From the NCBI RefSeq assembly GCF_002013915.1, contig NZ_MBTF01000038.1, forward strand, positions 273,834 to 337,833: 64,000 nucleotides of DNA. The letters are read 5' to 3'. Under the pieces are notes generated by a model. It did not search any database, was not told the origin of the DNA, and saw nothing but the letters and a program-made list of their open reading frames with translations. This document shows positions 25,045 to 34,254 of the stretch, one piece after another. A program made the position numbers and the translations under genes. How positions within the stretch are numbered: position 1 is the stretch's first letter; each line of letters starts with the position of its first letter. Source of the DNA: Mucilaginibacter pedocola. GTDB taxonomy: Bacteria > Bacteroidota > Bacteroidia > Sphingobacteriales > Sphingobacteriaceae.

Positions 25045-25181
25045 TTCACGCAAAGGCGCAAAGACGTAGAGTTTTTGAAAGCATACACTCCCCGATTCGC
25101 CTTATTGATCGTACCACGTCCCACTAAACTTAGCTATTTATCATACTATTCTTTCATTGCGTCTTCGCGCCTTTGCGTGCA
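25045..25181. repeat. CGCAAAGGCGCAAAGACG inverted repeat
   Basis: TTCACGCAAAGGCGCAAAGA at the left is complementary to TTGCGTCTTCGCGCCTTTGC at the right. It is one of the family also seen at 6624, 10655 and 23140, but without their central block. It fills the spacer between dprA and the membrane protein gene. Confidence 0.7.
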
Positions 25182-25256
25182 AAACTTACTACCAACACAT
25201 TTCATCAATAATTATTTTGGAAACAGCATACAATCTTACACTTTATGAAAAATGAA

Positions 25257-26231
25257 TTATTTTACGACCCTATTAAGATTGTAAGTAGAAGTAAAAACTC
25301 CGTTGAGTTTAATCTTTATATTAAACTTATAAGATTTTATTTGATGAGATACAAGATTTTGATATTTTATTATGCCGGATGTCCAAAAATACCCATCCCC
25401 CAATATTTTGTTTATATTTTCTTGGGTAACGATTTTTGAGGTCTGATCTATGAAAACTATTGCGTTGCCTTTAACAATATAGTCCCCCGCCAAAGATTTT
25501 TCATTATTGGATTTTATGGTTTTTATACCCGCATCCGTTACCCTAATCGCAGAATAAAAATCTGTGTTCAAAATTTTAACTGGGTAATTGCCAAGGTTTG
25601 CGAGCGTGTATTTTATGTAATACGGCTTACCTATAATTGCACTGTCTATTCTAACTTCTGTAAGCTGAAGATAAGGCTCATTTGCAATTTTAAATTGGTT
25701 TTGCGTTTCTTGAAGTGCCCGTATTTGAGCATCTATCCCTTTTTTTTGTTTATTAACAAAATCTGTATCTCTTTTCAATTTTGCGGCATCCGCAATATCA
25801 GATTGTATTTTATTAAGGCTATCCCTGATATAAACTCTTTCATTATTGGAACTGTCGGCAAGGAAGGTTTTATTAGCTACTTCAATAGACCGCCTGGTCA
25901 ACACGCCCTGCCATATCGAAATACCTGCCAATATTATTGTAAGTAAGAAAAGCCCAGCGTTTAAGTAATTAGCATTGTTAGAAATTTTATTTGCGGTAGT
26001 TGCTATTTTATTTGCCTCAATCTGTAAACTATTGTCATCGGGAGCATTAACCACATTTACTTTTATATCGTTCCCTTGATGTTCAGTGGGAGTGCGATTA
26101 GTATACTCATCTTCTACTTGGTTAGCACCGGTATTCACCGTTAAATTAATAATAGGAGCACTTTTTCTCTTCTTAGGTGCTGTACGACCCGGAACTTGAC
26201 CGTCATCATTCGGATTGTGATTTCTTGGCAT
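25257..26231 (-). CDS. Membrane-anchored protein of unknown function
   Basis: I do not recognise this 324-residue protein. Residues 1-75 are hydrophilic and disordered (MPRNHNPNDDGQ, KKRKSAP), with Asn/Thr-rich stretches. One strong membrane helix lies at about 92-112 (AGLFLLTIILAGISIWQGVL). A charged coiled-coil stretch follows to about 185, then a beta-rich domain beginning PYLQLTEVRIDSAIIG with LANLGNYPVKILNTDF, resembling an Ig-like or similar fold. The gene is visibly AT-rich compared with its neighbours, suggesting later arrival. It has its own minus-7 box and ends near a repeat element. Topology and function are open. Confidence 0.7.
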   Translation of the reverse strand: MPRNHNPNDDGQVPGRTAPKKRKSAPIINLTVNTGANQVEDEYTNRTPTEHQGNDIKVNVVNAPDDNSLQIEANKIATTANKISNNANYLNAGLFLLTIILAGISIWQGVLTRRSIEVANKTFLADSSNNERVYIRDSLNKIQSDIADAAKLKRDTDFVNKQKKGIDAQIRALQETQNQFKIANEPYLQLTEVRIDSAIIGKPYYIKYTLANLGNYPVKILNTDFYSAIRVTDAGIKTIKSNNEKSLAGDYIVKGNAIVFIDQTSKIVTQENINKILGDGYFWTSGIIKYQNLVSHQIKSYKFNIKIKLNGVFTSTYNLNRVVK

Positions 26232-26262
26232 TTAGGTAATGTTTCTATAAAGATAATTCTTA

Positions 26263-26270
26263 CAAATTTA
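26263..26270 (-). promoter_or_regulatory. Minus-7 box for the orphan membrane protein
   Basis: On the minus strand TAAATTTG matches TAnnTTTG, 31 bases before the ATG at 26231. Confidence 0.5.
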
Positions 26271-26349
26271 GGTACAAACAACTTTTCTCTACGCGTCTTT
26301 GCGGGCAAAAACCCACCACAAACCCATTCATCAATAAATATTTTTCAAA

Positions 26350-26413
26350 AACTACAAAAATAGTTTGCAAACTATAAAAATAGTTCTACCTTAGCCTAAC
26401 TATAAAAATAGTT
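26350..26413. promoter_or_regulatory. Triple BlaI-type operator upstream of blaI
   Basis: Three near-identical dyads of 16 bases are seen: AACTACAAAAATAGTT (26350-26365), AACTATAAAAATAGTT (26370-26385) and the same again at 26398-26413. The last ends 4 bases before the blaI ATG. BlaI/MecI repressors bind dyads of this size upstream of their own genes, so autoregulation is expected. Three sites rather than one or two suggest cooperative repression. Confidence 0.75.
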
Positions 26414-26417
26414 TGCT

Positions 26418-26795
26418 ATGCAGATAAAAGAATTAACCAAAGCCGAAGAACAGATAATGCAGATACTGTGGCAGTTGAACGAAGCCATTGTGAAGGATAT
26501 CATCGAAAAAATTCCCGAGCCGAAACCCGCTTATAATACGGTTTCAACCGTGGTGCGTGTGCTGGAAGGCAAAGGATTTATAGACCATAAAGCCTACGGC
26601 AACTCACATGTATACTTCCCCCTCGTGAGCGAAGACGAGTACAAAAAATTCACATTCGATAAGCTGATGAAAAACTACTTCAGCGATTCGTATAAAAGCC
26701 TGGTATCGTTCATTGCCGATGAGAAGAACCTGGGACTAAAAGAACTGGATGAACTAACCGAATTACTAAACAACCTCAAAAACAAAAAACAATGA
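26418..26795 (+). CDS. BlaI/MecI/CopY-family repressor
   Basis: The 125-residue winged-helix protein opens with IKELTKAEEQIMQILWQLNE, the family start. NTVSTVVRVLEGKGFIDHKA forms the recognition helix and wing, and the C-terminal part dimerises. BlaI-type repressors are inactivated when the partner BlaR1-type metalloprotease senses a signal. Here the next gene is such a protease and overlaps by 4 bases (ATGA), the classic arrangement. Three dyads lie directly upstream. The effector signal is unknown, and no beta-lactamase gene is nearby, so resistance should not be assumed. Confidence 0.9.
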   Translation: MQIKELTKAEEQIMQILWQLNEAIVKDIIEKIPEPKPAYNTVSTVVRVLEGKGFIDHKAYGNSHVYFPLVSEDEYKKFTFDKLMKNYFSDSYKSLVSFIADEKNLGLKELDELTELLNNLKNKKQ

Positions 26796-29044
26796 ACTGG
26801 CTGCACTACCTTGTTGAAGCAAATATTTACCTGGGAGTATTTTATTTGTGCTATTGCCTGTTTTTAAATAACGAAACCCACTACCTGCTGGGCCGCGGTT
26901 ACCTGTTGTTTAGCTGCATAATATCATTCGTTTTGCCCGTAACGCAGCTTAGCGTATTAAGGCCCGTTGAAGAAATTGAGATAGAACCGGTGCTTTACCC
27001 CGCACAAATACCTGCCCCGCTGGTGCCTAAAATAACTATTGCCGAGCCGGTTAAGCAAATTACCGCCGCCGACATACTATTCTACGCCTATATAATAGGT
27101 GCAGTTATTACCCTGGTGGTATTCGCTTTCCGCCTTTACCGCCTCTCGTTACTGATGCGTAAAAGCCATGCTTTATATGGCGATAAGTATAAACTGGTAC
27201 AGCTTAACGGAGATAGTACGGCATTCTCGTTCTTTAATTACCTGTTCATTGGCACTAATGTGCCTCAGCCCGATACCATTATAGCGCACGAACTGGTGCA
27301 CATTCGCCAAAAGCACTCGGCAGACATTGTTTTTGTAGAGCTAATAAAGGTAGCCTGCTGGTTCAACCCCTTAATATACTTGTTGCAACGCAGCCTGCGC
27401 ACCATACACGAGTACATTGCCGACGAGCAGACCGCTGCGCGAGAGCAAGACGCGCTTGCCTATTCTTCCTTCCTGCTGCATAATGCCTACGGGTTGCAGG
27501 GCTCCCCTATTGCACATTCTTTTTTCAATTATAACCTTTTAAAAAAACGGATCATTATGTTAAACCAACAACGGTCGGGTAAGTTAGCAAGGCTAAAGTA
27601 CCTGGCAGCAGTGCCCCTGTGCGCAGGGATGCTGTGCGCATCAACCCTGGTGTTCAGTAAAGATTATGCGTTCATTGATCTTTCGCCGGCCAAAAAAGCC
27701 TCGGAAGCAATGGCGGCCAACACTATTAAGTATTTCAAAATAGTGGATAAAGCGAACAACATCACTACCTATGCCGACAATTTATCCTTTACCCATAAAG
27801 GAACCAATAAAACCTATTTGGCTAAAAGCACCACCGCTGCAGATATTGCCTATATCGAAAAAACGGTGAAGCTTACCGTTGAGGTGATAGATGTTGACAG
27901 CAAAACGTTACTACCGATATCTGCCGCAAAAGCCGATACCGCGTTCGCTATGCGCCCGCCTGTAAAATTTGGCAAAGGCTATACCTTGCAGGAGAATGAT
28001 TACCTTATAGATAAAAAAACACCATACATCACCGTAACTATAAAGGAAAGTGGTGCCGAAAAGATCTACAACAGCACTGATGCTACCTCTGCAGAGCGCA
28101 AAATGCTAAAGGATAAATACGGATTTGAGTTTAAAAAAGACGAAATGATGGCATTTTGGAAAATGACTCGCCAATCTGACAAAGCCTTTAGCACTAACCC
28201 TAAATTACCGCCGCCGCCGCCACCTGTTGCTCAAAAAAACGGCTATAGCGAGCTTGCAGAATGGGTATCGCAAAAGGTAAAGTATCCAAAAGACGCCGTT
28301 GAACAAAAGCTCAGCGCCTCGCTTGTGGCAGCATTTACTTTGAGTGCTAATGGCCGTATCAGCGATGTTACGGTAACCGGCAGCGATGACAAACGTTTTA
28401 CCGATGCCGTTAAGGAAGGCATTGCTAAGTTCCCAAATGTTATAAAAGCCGAACCGGGCAAAAAGAAAATGGCCGTAACTTTGTTTGTGCTTGGCGATAA
28501 AGTACCTGCTATAGCAAGCTCTCTAAAAAACAGCCCTGAATTTATTGGCGAAACCGGCGTAGTTGGTATAACTGCCGAACAAAGGAAAGAAATGAACCGC
28601 AAACTTCCTCCTCCGCCGCCGCCTGCTATAGCACCTAAACCGGCAAAAGTTGGTGTTACATCGCCAAAAAGTAAAATAGCTCCGCCTGTTGTTATGGCAG
28701 ATGCGGGCCCAAAAATTGCCGAGATAAGAATAGACCCGCCAACGGTAGTGGCAGATGCAAAACCAAAATTGGCTGAAGTTAGGATAGACGCAGCACCCGC
28801 AGCAGCACCAAAACTTAAATTGGCCCCGGTAAAAGAAGAAATTGTTATTGAGGAACCTGCTGCTGCACCCTCCCCAAAACAGCTAATTAACGTAAAACCG
28901 AAACCGGTAAAAACCAAAGAAGTTAAGCTTTCGAAACCGGCTTTGGCCCCTAAAGTGCAGGAAATTGAGATAGTGCCTGTAAAGGAAAAACCGGTAGAAA
29001 TTAAAATTGAACCGATAAAAGCAGACCCTAAAAAAAATATGTAG
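26792..29044 (+). CDS. BlaR1-type M56 metallopeptidase with TonB domain and proline-rich tail
   Basis: The 750-residue protein begins with membrane helices and an M56 peptidase domain. The zinc site is H166-E-L-V-H170 in IIAHELVHIRQKHS, with a further acidic ligand in TIHEYIADEQTA. Another membrane helix is near residue 278. A TonB C-terminal-like domain follows at about 483-575 (ELAEWVSQKVKYPKDAVEQK, TLSANGRISDVTVTGS), flanked by KLPPPPPPVAQ and KLPPPPPPAIAP. The last 150 residues are Pro/Ala/Lys/Val-rich repeats such as ADAGPKIAEIRID and ADAKPKLAEVRID. By family analogy the protease cleaves the repressor BlaI on sensing a signal. The TonB part may contact an envelope partner. It overlaps blaI by 4 bases. 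Confidence 0.88.
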   Translation: MNWLHYLVEANIYLGVFYLCYCLFLNNETHYLLGRGYLLFSCIISFVLPVTQLSVLRPVEEIEIEPVLYPAQIPAPLVPKITIAEPVKQITAADILFYAYIIGAVITLVVFAFRLYRLSLLMRKSHALYGDKYKLVQLNGDSTAFSFFNYLFIGTNVPQPDTIIAHELVHIRQKHSADIVFVELIKVACWFNPLIYLLQRSLRTIHEYIADEQTAAREQDALAYSSFLLHNAYGLQGSPIAHSFFNYNLLKKRIIMLNQQRSGKLARLKYLAAVPLCAGMLCASTLVFSKDYAFIDLSPAKKASEAMAANTIKYFKIVDKANNITTYADNLSFTHKGTNKTYLAKSTTAADIAYIEKTVKLTVEVIDVDSKTLLPISAAKADTAFAMRPPVKFGKGYTLQENDYLIDKKTPYITVTIKESGAEKIYNSTDATSAERKMLKDKYGFEFKKDEMMAFWKMTRQSDKAFSTNPKLPPPPPPVAQKNGYSELAEWVSQKVKYPKDAVEQKLSASLVAAFTLSANGRISDVTVTGSDDKRFTDAVKEGIAKFPNVIKAEPGKKKMAVTLFVLGDKVPAIASSLKNSPEFIGETGVVGITAEQRKEMNRKLPPPPPPAIAPKPAKVGVTSPKSKIAPPVVMADAGPKIAEIRIDPPTVVADAKPKLAEVRIDAAPAAAPKLKLAPVKEEIVIEEPAAAPSPKQLINVKPKPVKTKEVKLSKPALAPKVQEIEIVPVKEKPVEIKIEPIKADPKKNM

Positions 29045-29047
29045 AGC

Positions 29048-29674
29048 TTATCCTTTTACGTAGATCACCTGCTTGGTCTCAAAAAAATCCTCCTCAAAAT
29101 ACTCCTTGAGGAAGAATTGCTGAACGGCTAAACCCGATTCGGCAATTTCTTGTGTTAGGTCCCCCCCTTTTAAATAGAGTATGCCGCTGGCCAATTTATT
29201 GCTTGCCGATTTACTGAATTTCCCTTTCACCCATGGGTAAAAATCTTTCAGCTGCGTAACCGCACGCGACACTACAAAATCAAATTTCTCCTTTATTTCT
29301 TCTGCGCGGGCATGGGTTCCTTTCACATTCGTCAAGCCTAAAGCTTCGGCAACACCATTCACCACCTTTATTTTTTTACCGATAGAATCAACCAAATGGA
29401 ACCTGGTTTCGGGGAAAAGTATGGCCAAAGGTATACCCGGAAAGCCTCCTCCGGTACCTACATCAAGCACGTTTTCGCCAGGTAAAAAGGGCATTATTTT
29501 GGCAATACCGAGTGAATGCAGTACATGGCGTTCGTATAAAAGGTCGATGTCCTTGCGCGATATTACGTTTATTTGGTTATTCCAAAAGGTATAAAGTTCC
29601 TGCAGGCGGGCAAATTGCTCCTGTTGTGCAGGGGTAATATCCGGGAAATATTTCAGTATAAGGTCAGATGTCAT
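29048..29674 (-). CDS. rsmG: 16S rRNA (guanine(527)-N(7))-methyltransferase
   Basis: RsmG methylates G527 in the 530 loop of 16S rRNA using S-adenosylmethionine; loss gives low-level streptomycin resistance in other bacteria. The 208-residue product has the family pattern FWNNQINVISRKDIDLLYER, HVLHSLGI, the SAM-binding LDVGTGGGFPGIPLAILFP, and FDFVVSRAV near the end of the core. It is convergent with blaR1 and separated from it by only 3 bases. Its 5' end overlaps the upstream sigma factor gene by 11 bases, so it depends on that transcript. Confidence 0.95.
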   Translation of the reverse strand: MTSDLILKYFPDITPAQQEQFARLQELYTFWNNQINVISRKDIDLLYERHVLHSLGIAKIMPFLPGENVLDVGTGGGFPGIPLAILFPETRFHLVDSIGKKIKVVNGVAEALGLTNVKGTHARAEEIKEKFDFVVSRAVTQLKDFYPWVKGKFSKSASNKLASGILYLKGGDLTQEIAESGLAVQQFFLKEYFEEDFFETKQVIYVKG

Positions 29675-30269
29675 CCTTATTATAGCGGTTGATAATGTTG
29701 CCCAAAAGGTACCTTGCCCTAAACAATTGCGCCTTTACGGTACCCAAAGGCAGGTCCAGTTGCTGGGCAATCTCCTCGTACGATAGCTCATCGAAATAGC
29801 GTAAAGTAATAAGGTTACGGTAGCGCGGAGGCAAGCTTTCTATCAGGGTTTTCAGTTCTTCGGTCTGCTGTTTTTTGATGGAAGTTTCTTCGGGGTTAAG
29901 TGTATCCGCCTTTATTTGCAGCGGCTTTTCCTCCCCGTCTTCATCCAGCATACCGTGGATAGATTGCGTGTTAAGCTTCTTTTTACGGATAAAATCGATA
30001 CAGTTATTAGTGGCCACACGGAAAAGCCAGGTGCTAAACGCAAACTCGGGCTGGTATTTTTCCAGTTTTTCGAAGGCTTTGGCAAAGGTTTCTACAGTAA
30101 GGTCCATAGCATCCTCTTTGTTATTTACCATCTTCAGCACCATAAAATATATCGAATCTTTATAGCGGTGCATCAGGTCGGCGTAAGCCTTTTGGTTACC
30201 TTCGCGGGCTTTTACAACCAGGTGAAAATCGTTCTTGGCGTTCTCGGTAAAATTGGCGTTTACTTCCAT
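29664..30269 (-). CDS. RNA polymerase sigma factor, ECF-type
   Basis: The 201-residue protein has sigma region 2 (ADLMHRYKDSIYFMVLKMVN, DLTVETFAKAFEKL, FSTWLFRVATNNCIDFIRK) and region 4 (LPPRYRNLITLRYFDELSYE, IAQQLDLPLGTVKAQLFRAR), joined by a short linker. It is a group 4 sigma factor of the RpoE/SigW type. No anti-sigma gene is adjacent; the neighbours are a GT2 enzyme and rsmG, which overlap its ends by 10 and 11 bases. Its regulon and inducing signal cannot be read here. The compact overlaps suggest all three are made from one message. Confidence 0.92.
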   Translation of the reverse strand: MEVNANFTENAKNDFHLVVKAREGNQKAYADLMHRYKDSIYFMVLKMVNNKEDAMDLTVETFAKAFEKLEKYQPEFAFSTWLFRVATNNCIDFIRKKKLNTQSIHGMLDEDGEEKPLQIKADTLNPEETSIKKQQTEELKTLIESLPPRYRNLITLRYFDELSYEEIAQQLDLPLGTVKAQLFRARYLLGNIINRYNKDDI

Positions 30270-31378
30270 CGGGTGGGTTTTATAAAAGTACCTATCAATC
30301 CAAACACGTTTAAGTAAAGGTAATATAACAGATCAAAAAACGGCAGGCTCCAAAGCAAGTCGCCGGCATCTAATTTTTTAAACACCCTGCTATATATAAT
30401 GGTTTGCAGTATCAACCTAAAAACTACAACACCAATGGCAAGCAGCGGTTCAAACTTAAATACAAGGCACAATATAAATAAAACATAAAATAAAAAACCG
30501 CTAACGGCATCAAAACTTAACAGGCGGCGGTGCTTGTTTTTGTATACTGCGCCTACCCCCATATGCCTTTTTTTCTGCCTGAACCAACTGCCCACAGATG
30601 TTTTTGCCGGCGTGTGGGTAAAGGCATCGGGGTGTAATTCAATTACAGTATTCTCGGCAGTAGCGTTCTCGTTTACAAACAAATCGTCGTCGCCACTCAT
30701 TAAATGCATGTGCGATGCAAAGCCTTTTGAGGCAAAAAACAGAGTTTTAGTGTAAGCCAGGTTACGCCCTATACCCATATAAGCATCGCCGCGCAGAGCT
30801 GCCGAAAGGTAGTTAATAGCGGTTTTAACAGTCTCAAACCTCACAAAAGCATTCAGGAAGCTCTTGCCGCGGAAGTATGGCGAATAGCCCAAAACTATCT
30901 GTGTATTGCCTTTAAAATTGGCTGCCATACGGGTTATCCAATGTAGAGTGGCAGGCTTGCAATCGGCATCGGTAAACAAAAGATGCTCGTGTTGGGCGGC
31001 CTTTATACCCAGTGTAAGGGCGAATTTTTTGCCGGTTTTGTAGCGGTCGTGCTCTGTAATTGTTACCACTTTAAGGTGCGAAAACTCCTGTTGGATATCT
31101 TTTAAAACCTCCTCGGAGTTATCGTACGAGCAATCGTTCACTACTATAACCTCATAATCGGGGTATTTTTGCTGTAATATATAAGGTAAGTTTTCGGTAA
31201 GGTTACGGCTTTCGTTACGGGCGCTGATGATAACTGATATGGGGATAGCTACCTCAGGCAGGCCGGGTTCGGGCTTGTAGTTATACAACTTGGTATGGTT
31301 GGCCACCAGGTAGTACAACTGAACAATTAAACAAAGTTGAAACAGAACAAATAACGCCTCTTGAATATAAGCTTCCAA
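30260..31378 (-). CDS. Glycosyltransferase family 2, membrane-associated
   Basis: The 372-residue protein has an N-terminal helix, then a GT-A domain: ISVIISARNESRNLTENLPY, YEVIVVNDCSYDNSEEVL, the metal-binding LLFTDADCKP, and MSGDDDLFVNENA with a QKKRHMGVG motif later. Two or three C-terminal helices follow. This resembles bacterial cell-surface glycosyltransferases that act processively or on a lipid carrier. The only available start is TTG at 31378; no in-frame ATG precedes the domain. Sugar and product unknown. It leads the operon with the sigma factor and rsmG. Confidence 0.85.
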   Translation of the reverse strand: MEAYIQEALFVLFQLCLIVQLYYLVANHTKLYNYKPEPGLPEVAIPISVIISARNESRNLTENLPYILQQKYPDYEVIVVNDCSYDNSEEVLKDIQQEFSHLKVVTITEHDRYKTGKKFALTLGIKAAQHEHLLFTDADCKPATLHWITRMAANFKGNTQIVLGYSPYFRGKSFLNAFVRFETVKTAINYLSAALRGDAYMGIGRNLAYTKTLFFASKGFASHMHLMSGDDDLFVNENATAENTVIELHPDAFTHTPAKTSVGSWFRQKKRHMGVGAVYKNKHRRLLSFDAVSGFLFYVLFILCLVFKFEPLLAIGVVVFRLILQTIIYSRVFKKLDAGDLLWSLPFFDLLYYLYLNVFGLIGTFIKPTRWK

Positions 31379-31566
31379 AACCTTAATAAAAATGAACGCA
31401 AAGTTGCTAAAAAAGGTTGAAAATGTGCGGGAAATGTTGCTATAAGTTGTGTAAAGATTGCCCTATAAAACCGCCTCCTGTACCTACTGCACGGGCTCGC
31501 TAACCTACTATATGAATATTACGCTAAAAGAATGTAACTTTAAACATTGGCCTATACTACTTATCA

Positions 31567-34185
31567 ATGCCGCGTTTTCATTTTCTATTACTCATAATAC
31601 CTTTTCTACTGGCTGCTACTATAGCATATAGCCAACAAGATGTTGAATTTCATGAAAACGCCTACCTCTTAGCTGGCAAAAATATACTAAAAGTTAAGCG
31701 TAATTTTCATGACCCATACCTGTGGGTGCTTGCCGAAAACAATGAAGTATACCGAATTAACAGCCTGGATAACTCTATAGCAGACTATACGGCATTGTTC
31801 AATAACTATAATTTACCGTTTATAGATATTGCCGGGCAAAATAAAGATGTGGTTTTTATAGCCACAAACTCTAATTATATAATACAATATAAAAATGGTA
31901 GTGTTAAACTTATTGGTACCGCGCAGGGTATTGAAGGCATAGTTAACTCCATCGGCATAATCGAGGAAATGGGCCAATACGCCACTCCTTATTTCCCTGC
32001 AGCGCCGGGTATACTTATTATTGGTACCAGTAATACCATATATAACTATAACATTGCCAACGAAACAGCCGCAGCGCAGTTTACCGATAACGTTGACAAA
32101 CCAGGCCGCGTTTACGATGCAACCTATCGATCTGCTTTGCAAACTTTTAACAGCAGCCTTAACGACGACCTGCCCGGGCTACGTCATTATTCGATACTGA
32201 CTAACAATTACCTGATGTCGTTTTTATGGACCGGCGGCCTTTATGGCGAGGACATTTACACTGCAACACAAACCACAGGAATCGTTTATAATTACATAGA
32301 CCTTTCCGCTTATCAAACTCTTTTTTATGGCACAGAGAAAGGGTTGGTTGAGATGATTAAGGGCAACAGCCATATATTCTCGCAAAGCAAACAGTATTTG
32401 CAGGGCACCAAAGTAAATAAAGTAGCTACCATTTATGGCCTTACCACATTTGGCAATGCAGGCTTATTTTTCGGCGTCGGGCAAATAAAAGAAAACTTAT
32501 TGGTAGGCACTGATAAAGGATTGTATTTCAGCAACTCCTTTTACAACACTTTCGGCAAATTACCTGTCGGAGAAAGCTTGGATTTTTTATCATATGCCCC
32601 TTTAGAAAACATTGTGATAAACGATATATCTGTTAATAATGTAGTTGGCTCCAACCCGCTTTGTGAAGATGGCGCCTGGGTTGCTACGCAAAAAGGCCTA
32701 TACTACCTCCGCCCCGATTATGGAAATTTCCTGGGTACACAGCGTTTGCAAGCCCTGATTTTTGAGAACGATTATGCCGGTGCGATCACCGAAAAAGAAA
32801 CCTGCGGCACGAATGTGAAAATGACTATCAGTGAATTCGATTATAAAGGCAACACTATACAATGGTACAAAAACGGGGTAGAATTACCAGGCATTACCAG
32901 CCGCAGTTTTGAAACAAATGAATCCGGCGAATATTATGCAGTAGTATATGACCCCTGTGGCATGGAACACATCCAAACCAACCAGTTGAAAGTGAAAGCC
33001 ATAGACCGCCCCTCCTTTAAATTTGACTACAACGATAAGCTTCAGTACTGCGAAAACGCGATGGCGAACTTACAGGTCGAAGGCAGCGATGCCTACCAGT
33101 ATAGGTGGTATAAAGATGGTGTGCTAACCGGGCAAACAGGCAAACTATTAACCCTGAATGCTGCGGGTAAATACAAGGTTGAAGTAAGCGCCTGTACCGA
33201 TAACTGGGAAACATCTAAAGAGGTAATTGTTGAATTCATAAAGCTGCCAAAACCTGTTATAACTACCAATAAAACTAATTACTGCATAGGCGACGCCGCT
33301 ATTTTAAACGCCAATATACAAACCGATGCTGCCTATACACTTAATTGGATTCGCGATAATGTGTTGTTACCCGATGTCAAAAACAAAACAAACATTACCG
33401 TTACCGAGCCGGGCAACTACGCATTTACCGTTAGCAGCACACAAATAAACTGCTCGCAAACGGCGCAACCGGTAGCTGTAGTTTTTGCTGCACCACCTAC
33501 TTTAAGCATACAAAAAGTAATTAATACCACCCTGTGCGATGGCGAATCCGTAAGCCTTAAAGCTACCTATTCTGCCGGAAATATCAGCTGGTCTACCGGT
33601 GCAAATACCGATAATATAGAGGTAAAAACATCAGGAAATTACACTGCACGTGCCACCTCGGGCGACTGTTTTGCAGAGCAAACCATGGCCGTACAGTTTC
33701 TGCCCAACCCCATATTGGCCGTTCCGGATGCTGCCTTGTGCCAGTTTACCAAGGAGGCAATTACGCTTAGCGCACCTACCGGTTTCAGTAAATACGAGTG
33801 GAATGGCGTAGCAGGCGGCAGTACTTATACAGCCACAAGTACCGGTGATATTACCCTTGTAGTAACCGATGCAAATGGTTGCCGGGCATCGCAAACCATA
33901 AAAATAAGCAGCTACTGTACCGATATAAAACTGGCTAACACCTTCACGCCCAATGGCGATGGCGTAAACGATACCTGGATAGTTGAAGGCCTTGATGGCG
34001 ACCCTACCGCAATGGTGAAAATATACAACCGTTACGGCACACCCGTTTTTGAAAAACGAGGGGGAACCATCGCCTGGAATGGCACCACAAAAGGCAAACC
34101 GGTACCGGCCGGGGCGTATTATTATGTAATAAGTGCCAGGGGTGGCAAGCAAATTCTAAGCGGTTCTGTCACGGTTATATATTAA
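31567..34185 (+). CDS. Secreted surface protein with Ig-like repeats and CHU_C (gliding-motility/T9SS-type) C-terminus
   Basis: The 872-residue protein has a signal peptide (about residues 1-22, ending TIAYSQ). Residues 25-390 look like a beta-propeller or two-component-sensor-like repeat region (VWVAT-type DGAWVATQKGLYYLRP). Residues 400-780 contain several short Ig-like/PKD-like modules, each with paired Cys and an IQWYKNGVELPG or YRWYKDGVLTG core. The last 85 residues are a CHU_C domain starting NTFTPNGDGVNDTW with KIYNRYGTPVFE, the type B sorting signal of the type IX secretion system. It is probably exported to the cell surface. Binding target unknown. Confidence 0.88.
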   Translation: MPRFHFLLLIIPFLLAATIAYSQQDVEFHENAYLLAGKNILKVKRNFHDPYLWVLAENNEVYRINSLDNSIADYTALFNNYNLPFIDIAGQNKDVVFIATNSNYIIQYKNGSVKLIGTAQGIEGIVNSIGIIEEMGQYATPYFPAAPGILIIGTSNTIYNYNIANETAAAQFTDNVDKPGRVYDATYRSALQTFNSSLNDDLPGLRHYSILTNNYLMSFLWTGGLYGEDIYTATQTTGIVYNYIDLSAYQTLFYGTEKGLVEMIKGNSHIFSQSKQYLQGTKVNKVATIYGLTTFGNAGLFFGVGQIKENLLVGTDKGLYFSNSFYNTFGKLPVGESLDFLSYAPLENIVINDISVNNVVGSNPLCEDGAWVATQKGLYYLRPDYGNFLGTQRLQALIFENDYAGAITEKETCGTNVKMTISEFDYKGNTIQWYKNGVELPGITSRSFETNESGEYYAVVYDPCGMEHIQTNQLKVKAIDRPSFKFDYNDKLQYCENAMANLQVEGSDAYQYRWYKDGVLTGQTGKLLTLNAAGKYKVEVSACTDNWETSKEVIVEFIKLPKPVITTNKTNYCIGDAAILNANIQTDAAYTLNWIRDNVLLPDVKNKTNITVTEPGNYAFTVSSTQINCSQTAQPVAVVFAAPPTLSIQKVINTTLCDGESVSLKATYSAGNISWSTGANTDNIEVKTSGNYTARATSGDCFAEQTMAVQFLPNPILAVPDAALCQFTKEAITLSAPTGFSKYEWNGVAGGSTYTATSTGDITLVVTDANGCRASQTIKISSYCTDIKLANTFTPNGDGVNDTWIVEGLDGDPTAMVKIYNRYGTPVFEKRGGTIAWNGTTKGKPVPAGAYYYVISARGGKQILSGSVTVIY

Positions 34186-34238
34186 AACGATGTGTTTTTC
34201 TAAACAATAGCCACCGCCTGTTTATCAACCTAAATCGT

Positions 34239-34246
34239 TAATTTTG
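34239..34246 (+). promoter_or_regulatory. Minus-7 box for tgt
   Basis: TAATTTTG matches TAnnTTTG and ends 8 bases before the tgt ATG, implying a very short leader. Confidence 0.5.
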
Positions 34247-34254
34247 CGGGATTA

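Noticed and set aside
28243..28917. 224-residue open frame antisense to the blaR1 tail
   Set aside because: It mirrors the Pro/Ala/Lys-rich repeats of blaR1 and gives a Gly/Ser/Ala/Thr-rich sequence without family features.
26418..29044. Beta-lactam resistance determinant
   Set aside because: BlaI/BlaR1-type pairs occur widely without beta-lactamases in this phylum, and no beta-lactamase or PBP gene adjoins.
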